A stretch of DNA of 64,000 nucleotides, taken from JBCCGG01 sp039029395 (GTDB taxonomy: Bacteria; Pseudomonadota; Alphaproteobacteria; Kiloniellales; JAKSDN01). Positions 25,942-35,241 of the stretch are shown here, in pieces. Made by a program: the position numbers and the translations under genes. Below the pieces are notes generated by a model. It did no database searches. It was not told the DNA's origin and saw only the letters and a program-made list of their open reading frames with translations. Each line of letters begins with the position of its first letter. Position 1 is the first letter of the stretch. Location of the stretch: positions 1-64,000 of the forward strand of contig JBCCGG010000028.1 of the NCBI GenBank assembly GCA_039029395.1. The letters are read 5' to 3'.

Positions 25942-27717
25942 ATGACCAGCGATACGCCAGACAACAAGCAGCGGCGCTTGGGAGCCATCCTCTTCGCCGA
26001 CGTCGCGGGCTACAGCAGCCTGATGGGCGACGACGAGCTGGCCACCTATGATGCCATCAAGACCCACCTGGACACCTTCGAGCGCTATAGCAGTCATTAT
26101 CAAGGTCAAGTCCTGGAGGTGCGCGGCGATGGCGTCTTCGCCTTGTTCGACAGCGTGGTCAACGCGGTTCGCTTCTCCATGGATGTGCAAAAAGCGGTCG
26201 ATGCGGCCAACGAAGCTGTGCCGGAGGACCGGCGAATTCGCTTTCGCATCGGCGTCAACCTGGGCGAGGTGCTCAAGGACGAGAAGCAAATCTTCGGCGA
26301 CAGCGTCAACATCGCGGCGCGGATCGAGGGTTTGGCCGAGCCGGGCGGCGTCTGCGTGTCCGGCGCGGTCTACGAGCAGATCAAGAACAAGCTGCGCTAC
26401 GGCTACGAATACCTAGGCCCCCAAAGCCTCAAGAACATCCGCGGCGACGTCGAAATCTTCCGGGTGCGCGACGAGGTCCAGGGCGCCACCATGGCGGCCA
26501 GCCCGCGCTCGGTCATGCGCGGCAGCGGTCTGGTGCGCAGCGCCATGAACCTGCCGTCGGTCGTGGTGCTGCCCTTCATCAACCTGGGCGGCGACCCGAG
26601 CGAGCAATGGTTCTCCGACGGCATCACCGAAGACATCATCACCAACCTGTCGAAGTTCCACAGCCTCTTTGTGATCGCCCGAAGCTCGGCCTTCGCGTAC
26701 AAGAACAAGACCCTTTCGCCCCAGCAGGCGGCCAAGGAACTCGGCGTGCGCTACGTCACCCAGGGCTCGATCCGCAAGGCCGGCGACCGTGTGCGCATCT
26801 CGGTCGAGCTGGCCGACGCGGAATCCGGGCGCACCATCTGGGCCGAACACTACGACCGGGTGCTCGACGACATCTTCGCGGTTCAAGACGAGATCGCCTT
26901 CATGATCGTCGGCGCGACCGCGGCCCAGATCGAGACCCGCGAGGCCGAGCGCCTGCGCCAGCTGATGCCCAACGACTTGGAGGCCTATGGCCTCGTGCTC
27001 CAGGGCCAGCAGCGGATCTTCCGCTATACCCGGGACGCCAACTACGAGGCGCGCAAGCTCTACGAGGCGGCCATGCAGGCCGATCCGCGCTATGCCCGGG
27101 CCATGGCCGCAGTGTCGCGCACCCTTAACCTGGATTGGCGCTATCAGTGGAGCGAGTCCCAGGACGAGGCGCTCGACAAGGCGCTGGAGCTGGCTCAGCA
27201 GGCCGCCTTGACCGACGAGTCGGACGCCCGGGGCTTCGGCGAGCTCGGCTTCGTCCACCTCTATCGCAAGGAGCACGACGCGGCGATCCGCGCCTATACC
27301 CGGGCGCTCACGCTCAATCCGAACGATGCCGATCTGATGTCCGACATGGCCGACGCCATGGCCCACTCCGGCCAGTCGGAGAAGGCGATCGAGCTCTTGC
27401 AGAAGGCCATGCGCCTTAACCCCTTCTATCCGGACCAGTACCTCTGGCACCTGGGCGGCGCCTACTTCAATCTCAAGCGCTACGACGAGGCGGTCGACAC
27501 GCTGCTCTACATGCACAACCCGACCGAAGGCCGCCGCCTCTTGGCCGCCTGCTACGGCCAGATGGGCAAGCTCACCGAGGCCCAGGATCAGGCCGCTAAG
27601 GTCCTTGAGGCCCACCCCAACTTCTCCCTGGAGCGCTGGGCCAGCGTTCAGCCGGACAAGTTCGAAGACGACGTCGAGCACTTCGTCGAGGGCCTGAAAA
27701 AGGCGGGGCTCAAGTAG
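25942..27717 (+). CDS. class III adenylate/guanylate cyclase with TPR domain, copy 1
   Basis: The protein has about 591 residues. The N-terminal class III nucleotidyl cyclase domain (about 15-185) shows both metal-binding aspartates, in FADVAGYSSL and RGDGVFALF, and the GDSVNIAARIE segment. A beta-rich domain follows (SVVVLPFINLGGDPSEQWFSDGITEDI, about 205-330). A C-terminal set of tetratricopeptide repeats (about 390-590) finishes it. No membrane helix is evident, so it is probably a cytosolic cAMP or cGMP source tuned by protein contacts. I used the ATG at 25942; a GTG at 25924 is also open. A homologue of the same architecture at 54989-56729 is broken by a frameshift. The hybrid kinase downstream is in the same direction. 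Confidence 0.9.
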   Translation: MTSDTPDNKQRRLGAILFADVAGYSSLMGDDELATYDAIKTHLDTFERYSSHYQGQVLEVRGDGVFALFDSVVNAVRFSMDVQKAVDAANEAVPEDRRIRFRIGVNLGEVLKDEKQIFGDSVNIAARIEGLAEPGGVCVSGAVYEQIKNKLRYGYEYLGPQSLKNIRGDVEIFRVRDEVQGATMAASPRSVMRGSGLVRSAMNLPSVVVLPFINLGGDPSEQWFSDGITEDIITNLSKFHSLFVIARSSAFAYKNKTLSPQQAAKELGVRYVTQGSIRKAGDRVRISVELADAESGRTIWAEHYDRVLDDIFAVQDEIAFMIVGATAAQIETREAERLRQLMPNDLEAYGLVLQGQQRIFRYTRDANYEARKLYEAAMQADPRYARAMAAVSRTLNLDWRYQWSESQDEALDKALELAQQAALTDESDARGFGELGFVHLYRKEHDAAIRAYTRALTLNPNDADLMSDMADAMAHSGQSEKAIELLQKAMRLNPFYPDQYLWHLGGAYFNLKRYDEAVDTLLYMHNPTEGRRLLAACYGQMGKLTEAQDQAAKVLEAHPNFSLERWASVQPDKFEDDVEHFVEGLKKAGLK

Positions 27718-27796
27718 CCCGCCGGCCGCCGGACGGTTGCCTAAAGCCGCAAACTGCGTCAAATCTTTCCGGCTAAGCTAACTGGGACAGTCTGAC

Positions 27797-30604
27797 GTGC
27801 GAGCCTTCTTTACGGTCAGAAACAGCCTCTTGGCGATCTGTAGCCTGGCCACGGTGCTGCTGCTGTGGCTGACCGTGAACTTTTGGCTCGCCGCCTACGG
27901 TCAGCGCGAGGACGCCAAGCGCCTGCTCGACAGCCTGGCGACCGGCGACCTCCTGATCAGCGCCGACGACCATCTGGCGCGCGAGCGGGGCCTGGTCTAT
28001 GCCGCGCTCAACGGGCCCGCCCCGGCCGATCGGGCGACGTTGAAGACGATCGACGGCGAGCGGCGCCAGGCCGACGCCGCGTTCGAAGCGACCGTGACGC
28101 GCCTGCAGACCGGCCCGACCGACCAGAGCCGCCGGGCCGCGGTCGACACCGCCTTTGAGCACTTCGCGGTGCTTCAGGCCTTGCGCCAGGAGTCCGCCAG
28201 GGCGCTCGCCAAGCCCCTCGCTGAGCGCGACCCCGAGATCATCGAGCAGTGGTTCGCGGTCAGCTCCGAGATGGTCACGACCTTACAGGAGCTGATGATC
28301 GCGACCCGCTTCCGGGCACAGACCACGGTGCGCCGGATAGAGGCCCTGATCGACCTGCGCCAGGCGATCGCCGTGATGAGCGGCTACGCTCTGCGCGAGC
28401 GCGGCTTCCTAGCTGGCCTGATCGCCGGTGAGCGGCCCTTGACCCAAGAGGACCTGGTGCGCCTCTCGGTCTTCCGCGGCCATCTGGAGCAGGCTTGGAA
28501 CCAGGTCTCCGCCTATCGCGGCGAGGCCGCGGCGATCGCCGACATCGCGGCGCAAATCGACCAGGTTCGCGAGGAGTACTTCGACACCTTCGAATCGATC
28601 CGCGCGCCGATCCTCGCCGCCGGCCGCGCGGGCCGGCCCTATCCGGTTTCGCTCGGCGAGTGGTTCGCCCAGTCAAATGCCGCGATCGCGCCGCTGCTCG
28701 ATCTCGACCGCCTGGCCGGCGCCCGGGCCAAGCGCATGGTCGAGGCGCGCGCCGCCCAAGGGCTGCGCGGCCTGGTCTACGACAGCACCATGCTGGTGCT
28801 GATCCTGGGCATCGCGGTGATCTCCACCAGGATCGTGTTCAATTGGATCGTCCGTCCGCTCGAGGACATCACCAAGGCCATGTCTGCGCTGGCCGCCGAT
28901 CGGGAGGGCATCACCGTGCCCTCGACCGAGCGGCACGGCGAGATCGGCGCCATGGCGCGCGCGGTCCAGGTCTTCAAGGACCGCATCGAAGCCAAGGCGC
29001 GTGAGGTGCGCGACACCAACGCCAAGCTGCAGCGCCTTAACCGGGAGCTCGAGGGCCGGGTCGAGCTGCGCACCCAGGAGCTCGCCGCAGCGCGCGACGA
29101 GGCGGTGCGCTCGAGCCAGGCGAAGAGCCAGTTCCTGGCCAACATGAGCCACGAGCTGAGAACCCCGATGAATGCCATCATCGGTTTCACCGGCCTGGTC
29201 ATGCGGCGCTGCAAGGACCTGATCCCGGGCCGCCAGTACAGCAATCTGGAGAAGATACGGGTCAGCGCGGACCATCTGCTGGCGCTGATCAACGACGTGC
29301 TCGACCTCTCCAAGATCGAGGCCGGCCAGATGGAGATCCGCATGACCCAGGCGCCGGTCGAGACCCTGGTCGAGCACTGCGCGCGCGCCCTGGAGACCGC
29401 GGTCCAGGAAAAGGGCTTGCGCCTTGAGACCCATGTCGAGCCCGATCTTCCGGTGCTCTACACCGACCAGGACAAGCTGCGCCAGATCCTTATCAATCTG
29501 CTCTCCAACGCGGTCAAGTTCACGCACGAAGGCAAGGTCTCGGTGGCAGTGGCGCGGCGCGGCGAAGCCATGGTGTTCACCGTGACCGACAGCGGCATCG
29601 GCATCCCGCCGGAAGCCCGCGAGCTGATTTTCGAGGAGTTCCGCCAGGTCGACGACAGCTCGACCCGGGAGTACGGCGGCACCGGCCTCGGGCTGTCGAT
29701 CTCGCGCCATCTGGCCCGGCTGATGGGCGGCGACCTTTCGGTCGAGAGCGAGCCCGGTCAGGGCTCGACCTTCAAGGTGGCCCTGCCCCTGTCCCAGGCC
29801 GAGCGGGCCGAGACGGCGCCCGCGCTGCCCCGGCCCGTCGCCCAGGCGGCCGAGGGCGAGCGGGTCGTATTGGCGATCGACGACGATCCCAACGCGATCG
29901 ACATCCTTCAGGAAAATCTGGCCGAGGCCGGCTACCGGGTGGCCGGCGCGACTGACGGCGACGAGGGACTGCGCCTGGCCCGGGAGATCAAGCCGATCGC
30001 GATCTTCCTGGACATCGTCATGCCCCGCAAGGATGGCTGGCAGACCTTGCGCGCCCTGAAGGCCGACCCGGCGACTCGGGAAATCCCGGTCATCGTGCTC
30101 TCGATCATCGATCAGAAGGAGCTGGGCTATCGCTTGGGCGCGGCCGACTATCTGCTCAAGCCGATCGACCGGGAGGCGATCATAGCGACCCTGGCGCGCC
30201 AATCGCCGATCAAGGGCCGGCTGCTGATCGCCGACGACGACCCCATGGTGGTCGACGTGGTCTGCCAGCTGTTGGAAGGCGAAGGCTTCGAGATCGACAC
30301 CGCGTGCAACGGCCGGGAGGCGCTCGAAGCGATCGAAAAGCGCTCGCCGGCGCTAATCCTGCTCGACCTCCTGATGCCCGAGATGGACGGCTTTAGCGTG
30401 ATGGAGCAGCTTGCTCGGGACCCCCACGCCCGAGATATCCCGATCATCGTGCTGACCGCGAAGTCGCTGTCCCGGGCCGAGGAGGAGAAGCTGCGCGCCC
30501 GCGCCCGCGCGGTCATCACCAAGCAGGGCTTCGAGCGCGACGAGCTGCTGCTCGAGGTGCGTGGCGCCCTGGCCCGCTACGACAGCCGGGCCGAGGCCCG
30601 GTGA
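27797..30604 (+). CDS. membrane hybrid sensor histidine kinase with two receiver domains
   Basis: The 935-residue protein has a transmembrane helix near residues 9-33, a helical periplasmic sensor (about 34-325) and a second helix (about 327-352). HAMP follows (about 353-410), then a coiled linker, HisKA with phospho-acceptor His452 in NMSHELRTPMN, and HATPase with DSGIG and GTGLGLSI. Two receiver domains finish it, with phospho-acceptors Asp739 (FLDIVMPRKDGW) and Asp857 (LLDLLMPEMDGF). No output domain is present, so phosphate must pass to a partner. The start is GTG. The stop overlaps the next gene by 4 bases (GTGA). The signal sensed is unknown. Confidence 0.93.
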   Translation: MRAFFTVRNSLLAICSLATVLLLWLTVNFWLAAYGQREDAKRLLDSLATGDLLISADDHLARERGLVYAALNGPAPADRATLKTIDGERRQADAAFEATVTRLQTGPTDQSRRAAVDTAFEHFAVLQALRQESARALAKPLAERDPEIIEQWFAVSSEMVTTLQELMIATRFRAQTTVRRIEALIDLRQAIAVMSGYALRERGFLAGLIAGERPLTQEDLVRLSVFRGHLEQAWNQVSAYRGEAAAIADIAAQIDQVREEYFDTFESIRAPILAAGRAGRPYPVSLGEWFAQSNAAIAPLLDLDRLAGARAKRMVEARAAQGLRGLVYDSTMLVLILGIAVISTRIVFNWIVRPLEDITKAMSALAADREGITVPSTERHGEIGAMARAVQVFKDRIEAKAREVRDTNAKLQRLNRELEGRVELRTQELAAARDEAVRSSQAKSQFLANMSHELRTPMNAIIGFTGLVMRRCKDLIPGRQYSNLEKIRVSADHLLALINDVLDLSKIEAGQMEIRMTQAPVETLVEHCARALETAVQEKGLRLETHVEPDLPVLYTDQDKLRQILINLLSNAVKFTHEGKVSVAVARRGEAMVFTVTDSGIGIPPEARELIFEEFRQVDDSSTREYGGTGLGLSISRHLARLMGGDLSVESEPGQGSTFKVALPLSQAERAETAPALPRPVAQAAEGERVVLAIDDDPNAIDILQENLAEAGYRVAGATDGDEGLRLAREIKPIAIFLDIVMPRKDGWQTLRALKADPATREIPVIVLSIIDQKELGYRLGAADYLLKPIDREAIIATLARQSPIKGRLLIADDDPMVVDVVCQLLEGEGFEIDTACNGREALEAIEKRSPALILLDLLMPEMDGFSVMEQLARDPHARDIPIIVLTAKSLSRAEEEKLRARARAVITKQGFERDELLLEVRGALARYDSRAEAR

Positions 30605-31485
30605 CCGGCGCGAAGGGGGCCGCGTCCTCGCCCAAATCGCCGCTCGTGCGCGCCGTTTTGTGGATGGCCGGCGCGCTGACCTCCTTCTTGGTCATGGCGG
30701 TCGCGGTGCGCGAGCTGACGGGCGCGATGTCGGCCTTCCAGATGCTGTTCATCAGAAGCGGCCTGGGTTTCGCCTTTCTGCTTGTCGTGCTGTCGGCGAC
30801 CGGCTGGGGCCAGGCGCGCACCCAGCGTCTTACCGGCCATCTCTTTCGCAACGTCGCCCATTTCACCGGTCAAGTGCTGTGGATCGTCGGCATTCAGCTG
30901 CTGCCGCTGGCGACGGTCTTCGCGATCGAGTTCACGACGCCGATCTGGGGCGCGATCCTGGCCGTGCTGTTCCTGGGCGAAAGCATGAACCGGGGCCGCT
31001 GGATCGCGCTGACCTGCGGCTTTATCGGCATTCTCGTGATCCTGCGCCCGGGCCTGGGCCTATTCGATCCGGATCTTCTCGTGATGATCGCCTGCGCCTT
31101 TTTCTTCGGCCTGACCACGGTGATCACCAAGTGGCTGACCCGCACGGAATCCGCGCTCACCATTCTGTTCTACATGACCCTGATGCAGATGCTCTTCGGC
31201 CTCGCCATCTCGGTGTTTGACTGGGCGCCGGTCGCGCTCGACCATTGGCCTTGGCTGGTGCTGCTGGCGATCACCGGTCTCTCCGCCCACTACTGCATCG
31301 TGCGGGCGCTTGGCTGTGCCGACGCCACGATCGTCATGCCGATGGATTTCCTGCGCTTGCCGCTGATCGCCGTGCTCGGCTTCCTGGTCTACGCCGAGCC
31401 GCTCGACCCGGTCACCCTGATCGGCGCCGTGCTGATCTTCGCCGGCAACTATTACTCGATCCGCCGGGAGAGCAGGGGCAGTTGA
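30601..31485 (+). CDS. EamA/DMT-superfamily transporter
   Basis: This 294-residue membrane protein has about ten hydrophobic helices arranged as two EamA repeats, the usual form of drug/metabolite exporters. Its GTG start overlaps the stop of the histidine kinase, so expression is probably coupled. A large palindrome follows 15 bases after its stop and may end the transcript. The substrate cannot be told; family members export amino acids, nucleosides or toxic metabolites. It is the first of three EamA proteins in the window. Confidence 0.9.
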   Translation: MTGAKGAASSPKSPLVRAVLWMAGALTSFLVMAVAVRELTGAMSAFQMLFIRSGLGFAFLLVVLSATGWGQARTQRLTGHLFRNVAHFTGQVLWIVGIQLLPLATVFAIEFTTPIWGAILAVLFLGESMNRGRWIALTCGFIGILVILRPGLGLFDPDLLVMIACAFFFGLTTVITKWLTRTESALTILFYMTLMQMLFGLAISVFDWAPVALDHWPWLVLLAITGLSAHYCIVRALGCADATIVMPMDFLRLPLIAVLGFLVYAEPLDPVTLIGAVLIFAGNYYSIRRESRGS

Positions 31486-31500
31486 GTTGGTCTCGGCAAC

Positions 31501-31567
31501 GGCCCGCTCCCCCACCCGGCCACCCATTGAGCATACTGTCGTGGGTGGCCGCGTGGGGGAGCGGGCC
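31501..31567. repeat. long palindrome, bidirectional terminator or REP-like element
   Basis: Two 26-base arms (31501-31526 and 31542-31567) are inverted copies with one mismatch, around a 15-base loop. The arm begins GGCCCGCTCCCCCAC and ends GGCCACCCA. It lies between the convergent stops of the EamA gene and the gene at 31589. It lacks a T tract, so it may be a REP-type repeat. No second copy was seen in this window. Confidence 0.75.
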
Positions 31568-31588
31568 GGTGCCGCATCAACGAAAAAG

Positions 31589-32413
31589 CTAGCGCTCAAC
31601 CTTTTTGAGCAGCACCTTCGGGCGCCGTTCCTCGGCGACCTTGAAGAGGTCGAAGCTCTGCTTGACGAAGTTCACCACGCCTTCCAGGCCGGCGCAGTAC
31701 TCCTTGAGTTCCGGCGTCATCTCGGCTTCGACGAGGCGCACGGCCCGGGCCGGATCGAAGATCTCGAAGCGCAGGTAGAACCAGGGCTCGCCGCGTTTCA
31801 GGATCAGGTCCTTGGAGGTGTCGTGCCACTCGAAGGCCCACATCAGGCTGCGCGGCCAGATGTGGATCGGAAAGCGCGCAGTGATCATGGTGCCGGGCAG
31901 GGCCGGATCCCGGTGATGGTTGAAGGGCGGCAGCTGGACCAGATAGACCGGCTCGTCGGCGACGAAGCGCCAGGGCGCGCCGATCTGCAAGACCGGCCGC
32001 TCGAAGCTGCGCCAGTTGTCGACCGGCTCCATCTTGACGATCTGGTCGATCATGTGGGCCGAGACCGCGCTCTGCTTGCCGGCCACGTTGACCATCGCCG
32101 GCTTGCCGTTCGGGCCGATGGTGTAACGCAGGTGCAGATCGAAGGGGCATTTGACCTCGAAGTGTCGGGCTTCGTTGTCGAGCACCGCCGGGCAGTAGCC
32201 GACCGCCTTGGCCGGCGTGCCGGGCTCGGGCTTCTTGTAGACCGCCTTGGGTGCCTCGTAGATGAAGCGGTTCTTGTCGCCATGGATCATCCAGCCGACC
32301 TCGGCGACTCGGCCCTTGGGCTTGCGCCAAGGCATCTCCTCCTCGGCCGGCGCCTCGGGCTTGGGCTCCGGCGCGGTCTCGGGCGGCTTGTCTTTGCGAA
32401 ACAGGTCGAACAT
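31589..32413 (-). CDS. hypothetical protein (274 aa)
   Basis: The 274-residue protein starts with a charged, Pro/Glu-rich segment (about 1-30) and continues with a compact domain rich in aromatic residues (WMIHGDKNRFIYE, CPFDLHLRY, HIWPRSLMWAFEW). It has no signal peptide or membrane helix. I do not recognise the family. It shows full coding character and stands alone between a convergent EamA gene and a divergent membrane-protein gene. Its tail (VVNFVKQSFDLFKVAEERRP) looks like an amphipathic helix. No function is proposed. Confidence 0.8.
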   Translation of the reverse strand: MFDLFRKDKPPETAPEPKPEAPAEEEMPWRKPKGRVAEVGWMIHGDKNRFIYEAPKAVYKKPEPGTPAKAVGYCPAVLDNEARHFEVKCPFDLHLRYTIGPNGKPAMVNVAGKQSAVSAHMIDQIVKMEPVDNWRSFERPVLQIGAPWRFVADEPVYLVQLPPFNHHRDPALPGTMITARFPIHIWPRSLMWAFEWHDTSKDLILKRGEPWFYLRFEIFDPARAVRLVEAEMTPELKEYCAGLEGVVNFVKQSFDLFKVAEERRPKVLLKKVER

Positions 32414-32555
32414 GGCGGATCAGATCCTATGGCACGGGCCCCCGGCGGGCCCGGCGCCTCCTTTTACAAAGTCTCGCGGGTCAGCTCAACCGACCCCATT
32501 GTGCTAGACTGGTCGGCCGCCTAGATATGATCCGCCTCAATCACCGGGTCGAGCG

Positions 32556-33275
32556 ATGAGCCAGCTAAGCCACGCCCTGAACAGCGCCGCCGTGCCGGCC
32601 AGCGACCGGTTGCCGGCCTGGTCGTGGCTCTGGCTGCCGCTTGTCGTGGCCGTCATTCTGCTGGTGCTCGGTCACGCGGCGCCCGACTTCTACGCGGTGT
32701 GGATCGGCAGCGAAAGCCGCGGGATACTCGAGCTGTCCCACGTGCTCTTGCCCCTGGCCGGCCTGGTAGTGGCCCTGCGCACCGTGACCTTGCCGGTCCT
32801 GCGCGGCCAGCCCTGGCTCTATGCCTGGATCGGCTTTGCCGCGCTGGCGTGCCTTTACATCGCCGGCGAGGAGGCGAGCTGGGGACAGCACTACTTTGGC
32901 TGGGTGACCCCCGAATCGTGGCAAGCGCTCAACGACCAGGGCGAGACCAATCTGCACAACACCAGCTCCTGGCTCGATCAGAAGCCGCGCAGCCTGCTGG
33001 AGCTGGGCGTCATCGTCGGCGGCATCATCGTCCCGATCGTGGCGCTCTGGCGGCCGAAAATTCGGCAAACCTGGTTCGGCGTCGTCCTGCCGCCCCTGAT
33101 TTGTCTGCCGGTCGCGGTGCTCGCTGAGTTTGCCCGCATGACCGAGCGCTTGCTCAAGGCTCTGACTGATGGCGCCTACCTTTTCAACCGGGCGAGCGAG
33201 GTTCAGGAGCTCTATTTCTTCTACTTCATCCTGCTCTATTTGATCGTCCTGCGCAGGCGGCTGAAGCAGGCCTAG
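32556..33275 (+). CDS. polytopic membrane protein with EEASWGQ motif
   Basis: The 239-residue product has about six hydrophobic segments. The third is followed by GEEASWGQHYFGW, and then QGETNLHN; paired Glu, Trp, Gln, Asn and His residues of this type are conserved in a widespread but unnamed integral-membrane family. Such clustered polar residues at the membrane surface could be an active site. Its last 4 bases overlap the convergent AI-2E-type transporter gene. I know of no assigned function. Confidence 0.8.
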   Translation: MSQLSHALNSAAVPASDRLPAWSWLWLPLVVAVILLVLGHAAPDFYAVWIGSESRGILELSHVLLPLAGLVVALRTVTLPVLRGQPWLYAWIGFAALACLYIAGEEASWGQHYFGWVTPESWQALNDQGETNLHNTSSWLDQKPRSLLELGVIVGGIIVPIVALWRPKIRQTWFGVVLPPLICLPVAVLAEFARMTERLLKALTDGAYLFNRASEVQELYFFYFILLYLIVLRRRLKQA

Positions 33276-34309
33276 TCCACTTTCCCGTCGCTCGACAGCG
33301 CGATTGCGATTGGCTTGGTCTGGGGAAACTGGGCGAAGACGATCATCATGATGACCGTGAGCGGCACGCAGAGGAACATCCCGGCGACGCCCCAGATCGA
33401 GCCCCATACGGCAAGCGATAGGATCACCACCAGAGGGCTCATATTGAGCGAATGGCCCATCAAGCGCGGCTCCAGCACGTTGCCGATAATCATCTGGGCC
33501 GTGCTCAAGCCCACCGCGATGATCAGGAAGGGCCCGAAGGAGGGGAACTGCACCAAGGCCAAGAGGGCCGGGAAGATCACCCCGAGGATCGAGCCGACCG
33601 TCGGGATGTAGTTCAGAAAGAAGATGATAACCGCCCAAAACTCGGCGAAGTCGACCCCGACCACGAGCAGGAAAACGTAAGATATTCCACCGGTCAGCAC
33701 GCTGAGAATGGTCTTGATCCAGATGTAGGTCTGGACGTCGTCCTGGATCCGGCCGAGCAGCTTGCGCGCCGTTTGCTCGCGCTCGGGCTCGGGAAAGAGC
33801 GCCTTCATCTTGCGTTCAAAGCTGCCCTGCTCGATCAAGAGGAAGGCGACGTAGATCACGATCACGCCGATGTTGCCGGCGACCCCGGCGGCCGCGCTGC
33901 CGAGCTGCACCAGCACCGTCTTGGTGTCGATCTGGTCGGTCAGCTGGGTGATGGTCGGCGTCTGCTCCAGGCCGAACAGCTCGGCGCCCTTGTGGATCAG
34001 GGCTTCGAAGTTCTTCTGGTACTCGGGCGCCGCCTTGGAGACCGCGGCGAAGTTGCTGCCGATCATCTCGACCAGCAGCACCAGCAGCGCGAGCATCGTC
34101 AATAGTGCCACCGAGAGGGTCAGCCAGCGCGGCGCGTGGTGTGTGCCGAAGGGAATCCGGCCATAGGCCCGGGCCATGGCATTGATCACGTACCAGATGA
34201 TCACCGCGATCGCGAGGGGGATCAGCAGCTCCCGGCCGGAGACCAGCAGGTAGACGCTGAGCGCGGCGACGAAGAAGAACAGAGCGAAGGAGACTAAGCG
34301 GGTCGGCAT
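33272..34309 (-). CDS. AI-2E/PerM-family transporter (UPF0118)
   Basis: The 345-residue protein has the family layout: two N-terminal helices, a soluble stretch of about 80 residues, then helices with LNYIPTVGSILG, EPRLMGHSLNMSPLVVILSL and GVAGMFLCVPLT, which are signature segments. Members include the AI-2 exporter TqsA, PerM and Na+/H+ antiporter-like proteins, so the cargo is not certain. It converges with the upstream membrane-protein gene (4-base overlap) and lies 57 bases from the stop of the next EamA gene. Confidence 0.92.
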   Translation of the reverse strand: MPTRLVSFALFFFVAALSVYLLVSGRELLIPLAIAVIIWYVINAMARAYGRIPFGTHHAPRWLTLSVALLTMLALLVLLVEMIGSNFAAVSKAAPEYQKNFEALIHKGAELFGLEQTPTITQLTDQIDTKTVLVQLGSAAAGVAGNIGVIVIYVAFLLIEQGSFERKMKALFPEPEREQTARKLLGRIQDDVQTYIWIKTILSVLTGGISYVFLLVVGVDFAEFWAVIIFFLNYIPTVGSILGVIFPALLALVQFPSFGPFLIIAVGLSTAQMIIGNVLEPRLMGHSLNMSPLVVILSLAVWGSIWGVAGMFLCVPLTVIMMIVFAQFPQTKPIAIALSSDGKVD

Positions 34310-34365
34310 GGCGTCGGGGCGGTCCTCTCAAAAGACCAGAGGCCACTTTCATGGCTAAGAAAAGG

Positions 34366-35241
34366 TTAACGCCGGTCCAAATGCGCCAGCACCAGGCCGA
34401 GCGCGACCGCCGCCAGGCCGAGCAAAAAGAGCCCGGAGACCCGCTCGCCGAGCAGCCAGGCGCCGAGCGCGGTTGCGGTCACAGGGCTGAGCGCCAAGAA
34501 AATCGTGACCCGCGTGGGTGTCGTGTGGTTGAGCGCCCAGAGCCAGAGATAGTAGCCGCCGCCGCTGCTGACCCCGAGGAAAACCACCGCCAGCCAGCCG
34601 CCTTCGGTGAAGCGGGGCAGTTGGGTGAAAAAGCCGGCCGCGCCGGCGGGCAGGCAGAGGAAGACGACCGAGGCGACCATCGCCAAGAAGCTGACCTGGA
34701 GCGATGGATAGCGCTGCAGATAGGGCCGGTAGAGCACGCTGCAGAGCGCGCCGCAAAAGGCGCTGGCCAACATGGCCAGCGCGCCCAGCCACAGCAGTCC
34801 GCCGCCGGCCGGCACGGCAAGCCGGTCGCCGAGCGCGAGCGCGACGCCGAGGATCGTCAGGCCGACGCCGGCCGCCTTGGGAAGCGTGATCGGCTCGCGC
34901 CCCAAGCCAGCGCCGATCACCAGGGTAAGAAGCGGCAGGCTCGCGAAGATCACCGATCCCAGCGCCGCCGGGATATGGCGAAGGCTGTAGTTGTGCAACA
35001 CGATCAGGACCGCGAATTGGACGATGCCGAGCAGGCAGATCGGCAGCAGGTCGCGCCGGGCGATGACCGCGCGGGTCATCAGAAGGAAAGGGACCAGCAG
35101 GCAGAGCGCGCCGATCCCGTAACGCCAGAGGGCAAGCGATGCCGGGTCGCTTTGGCCGATCACGAAGCGGGTCGCGACGATGCCCGTGCCCACCAGGATG
35201 CCGGCAATCGCCGCGGCGAGCGCCGGCAGCAGGCGGTTCAT
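34366..35241 (-). CDS. EamA/DMT-superfamily transporter
   Basis: This 291-residue protein has about ten membrane helices in two EamA halves; GERVSGLFLLGLAAVALG at the end is typical. Its ATG (35241) overlaps the stop of the MarR-GNAT gene (ATGA at 35238-35241), so the two are translationally coupled. The fused regulator-acetyltransferase may therefore control, or chemically modify the cargo of, this exporter. That link is inferred from gene order. Confidence 0.9.
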   Translation of the reverse strand: MNRLLPALAAAIAGILVGTGIVATRFVIGQSDPASLALWRYGIGALCLLVPFLLMTRAVIARRDLLPICLLGIVQFAVLIVLHNYSLRHIPAALGSVIFASLPLLTLVIGAGLGREPITLPKAAGVGLTILGVALALGDRLAVPAGGGLLWLGALAMLASAFCGALCSVLYRPYLQRYPSLQVSFLAMVASVVFLCLPAGAAGFFTQLPRFTEGGWLAVVFLGVSSGGGYYLWLWALNHTTPTRVTIFLALSPVTATALGAWLLGERVSGLFLLGLAAVALGLVLAHLDRR

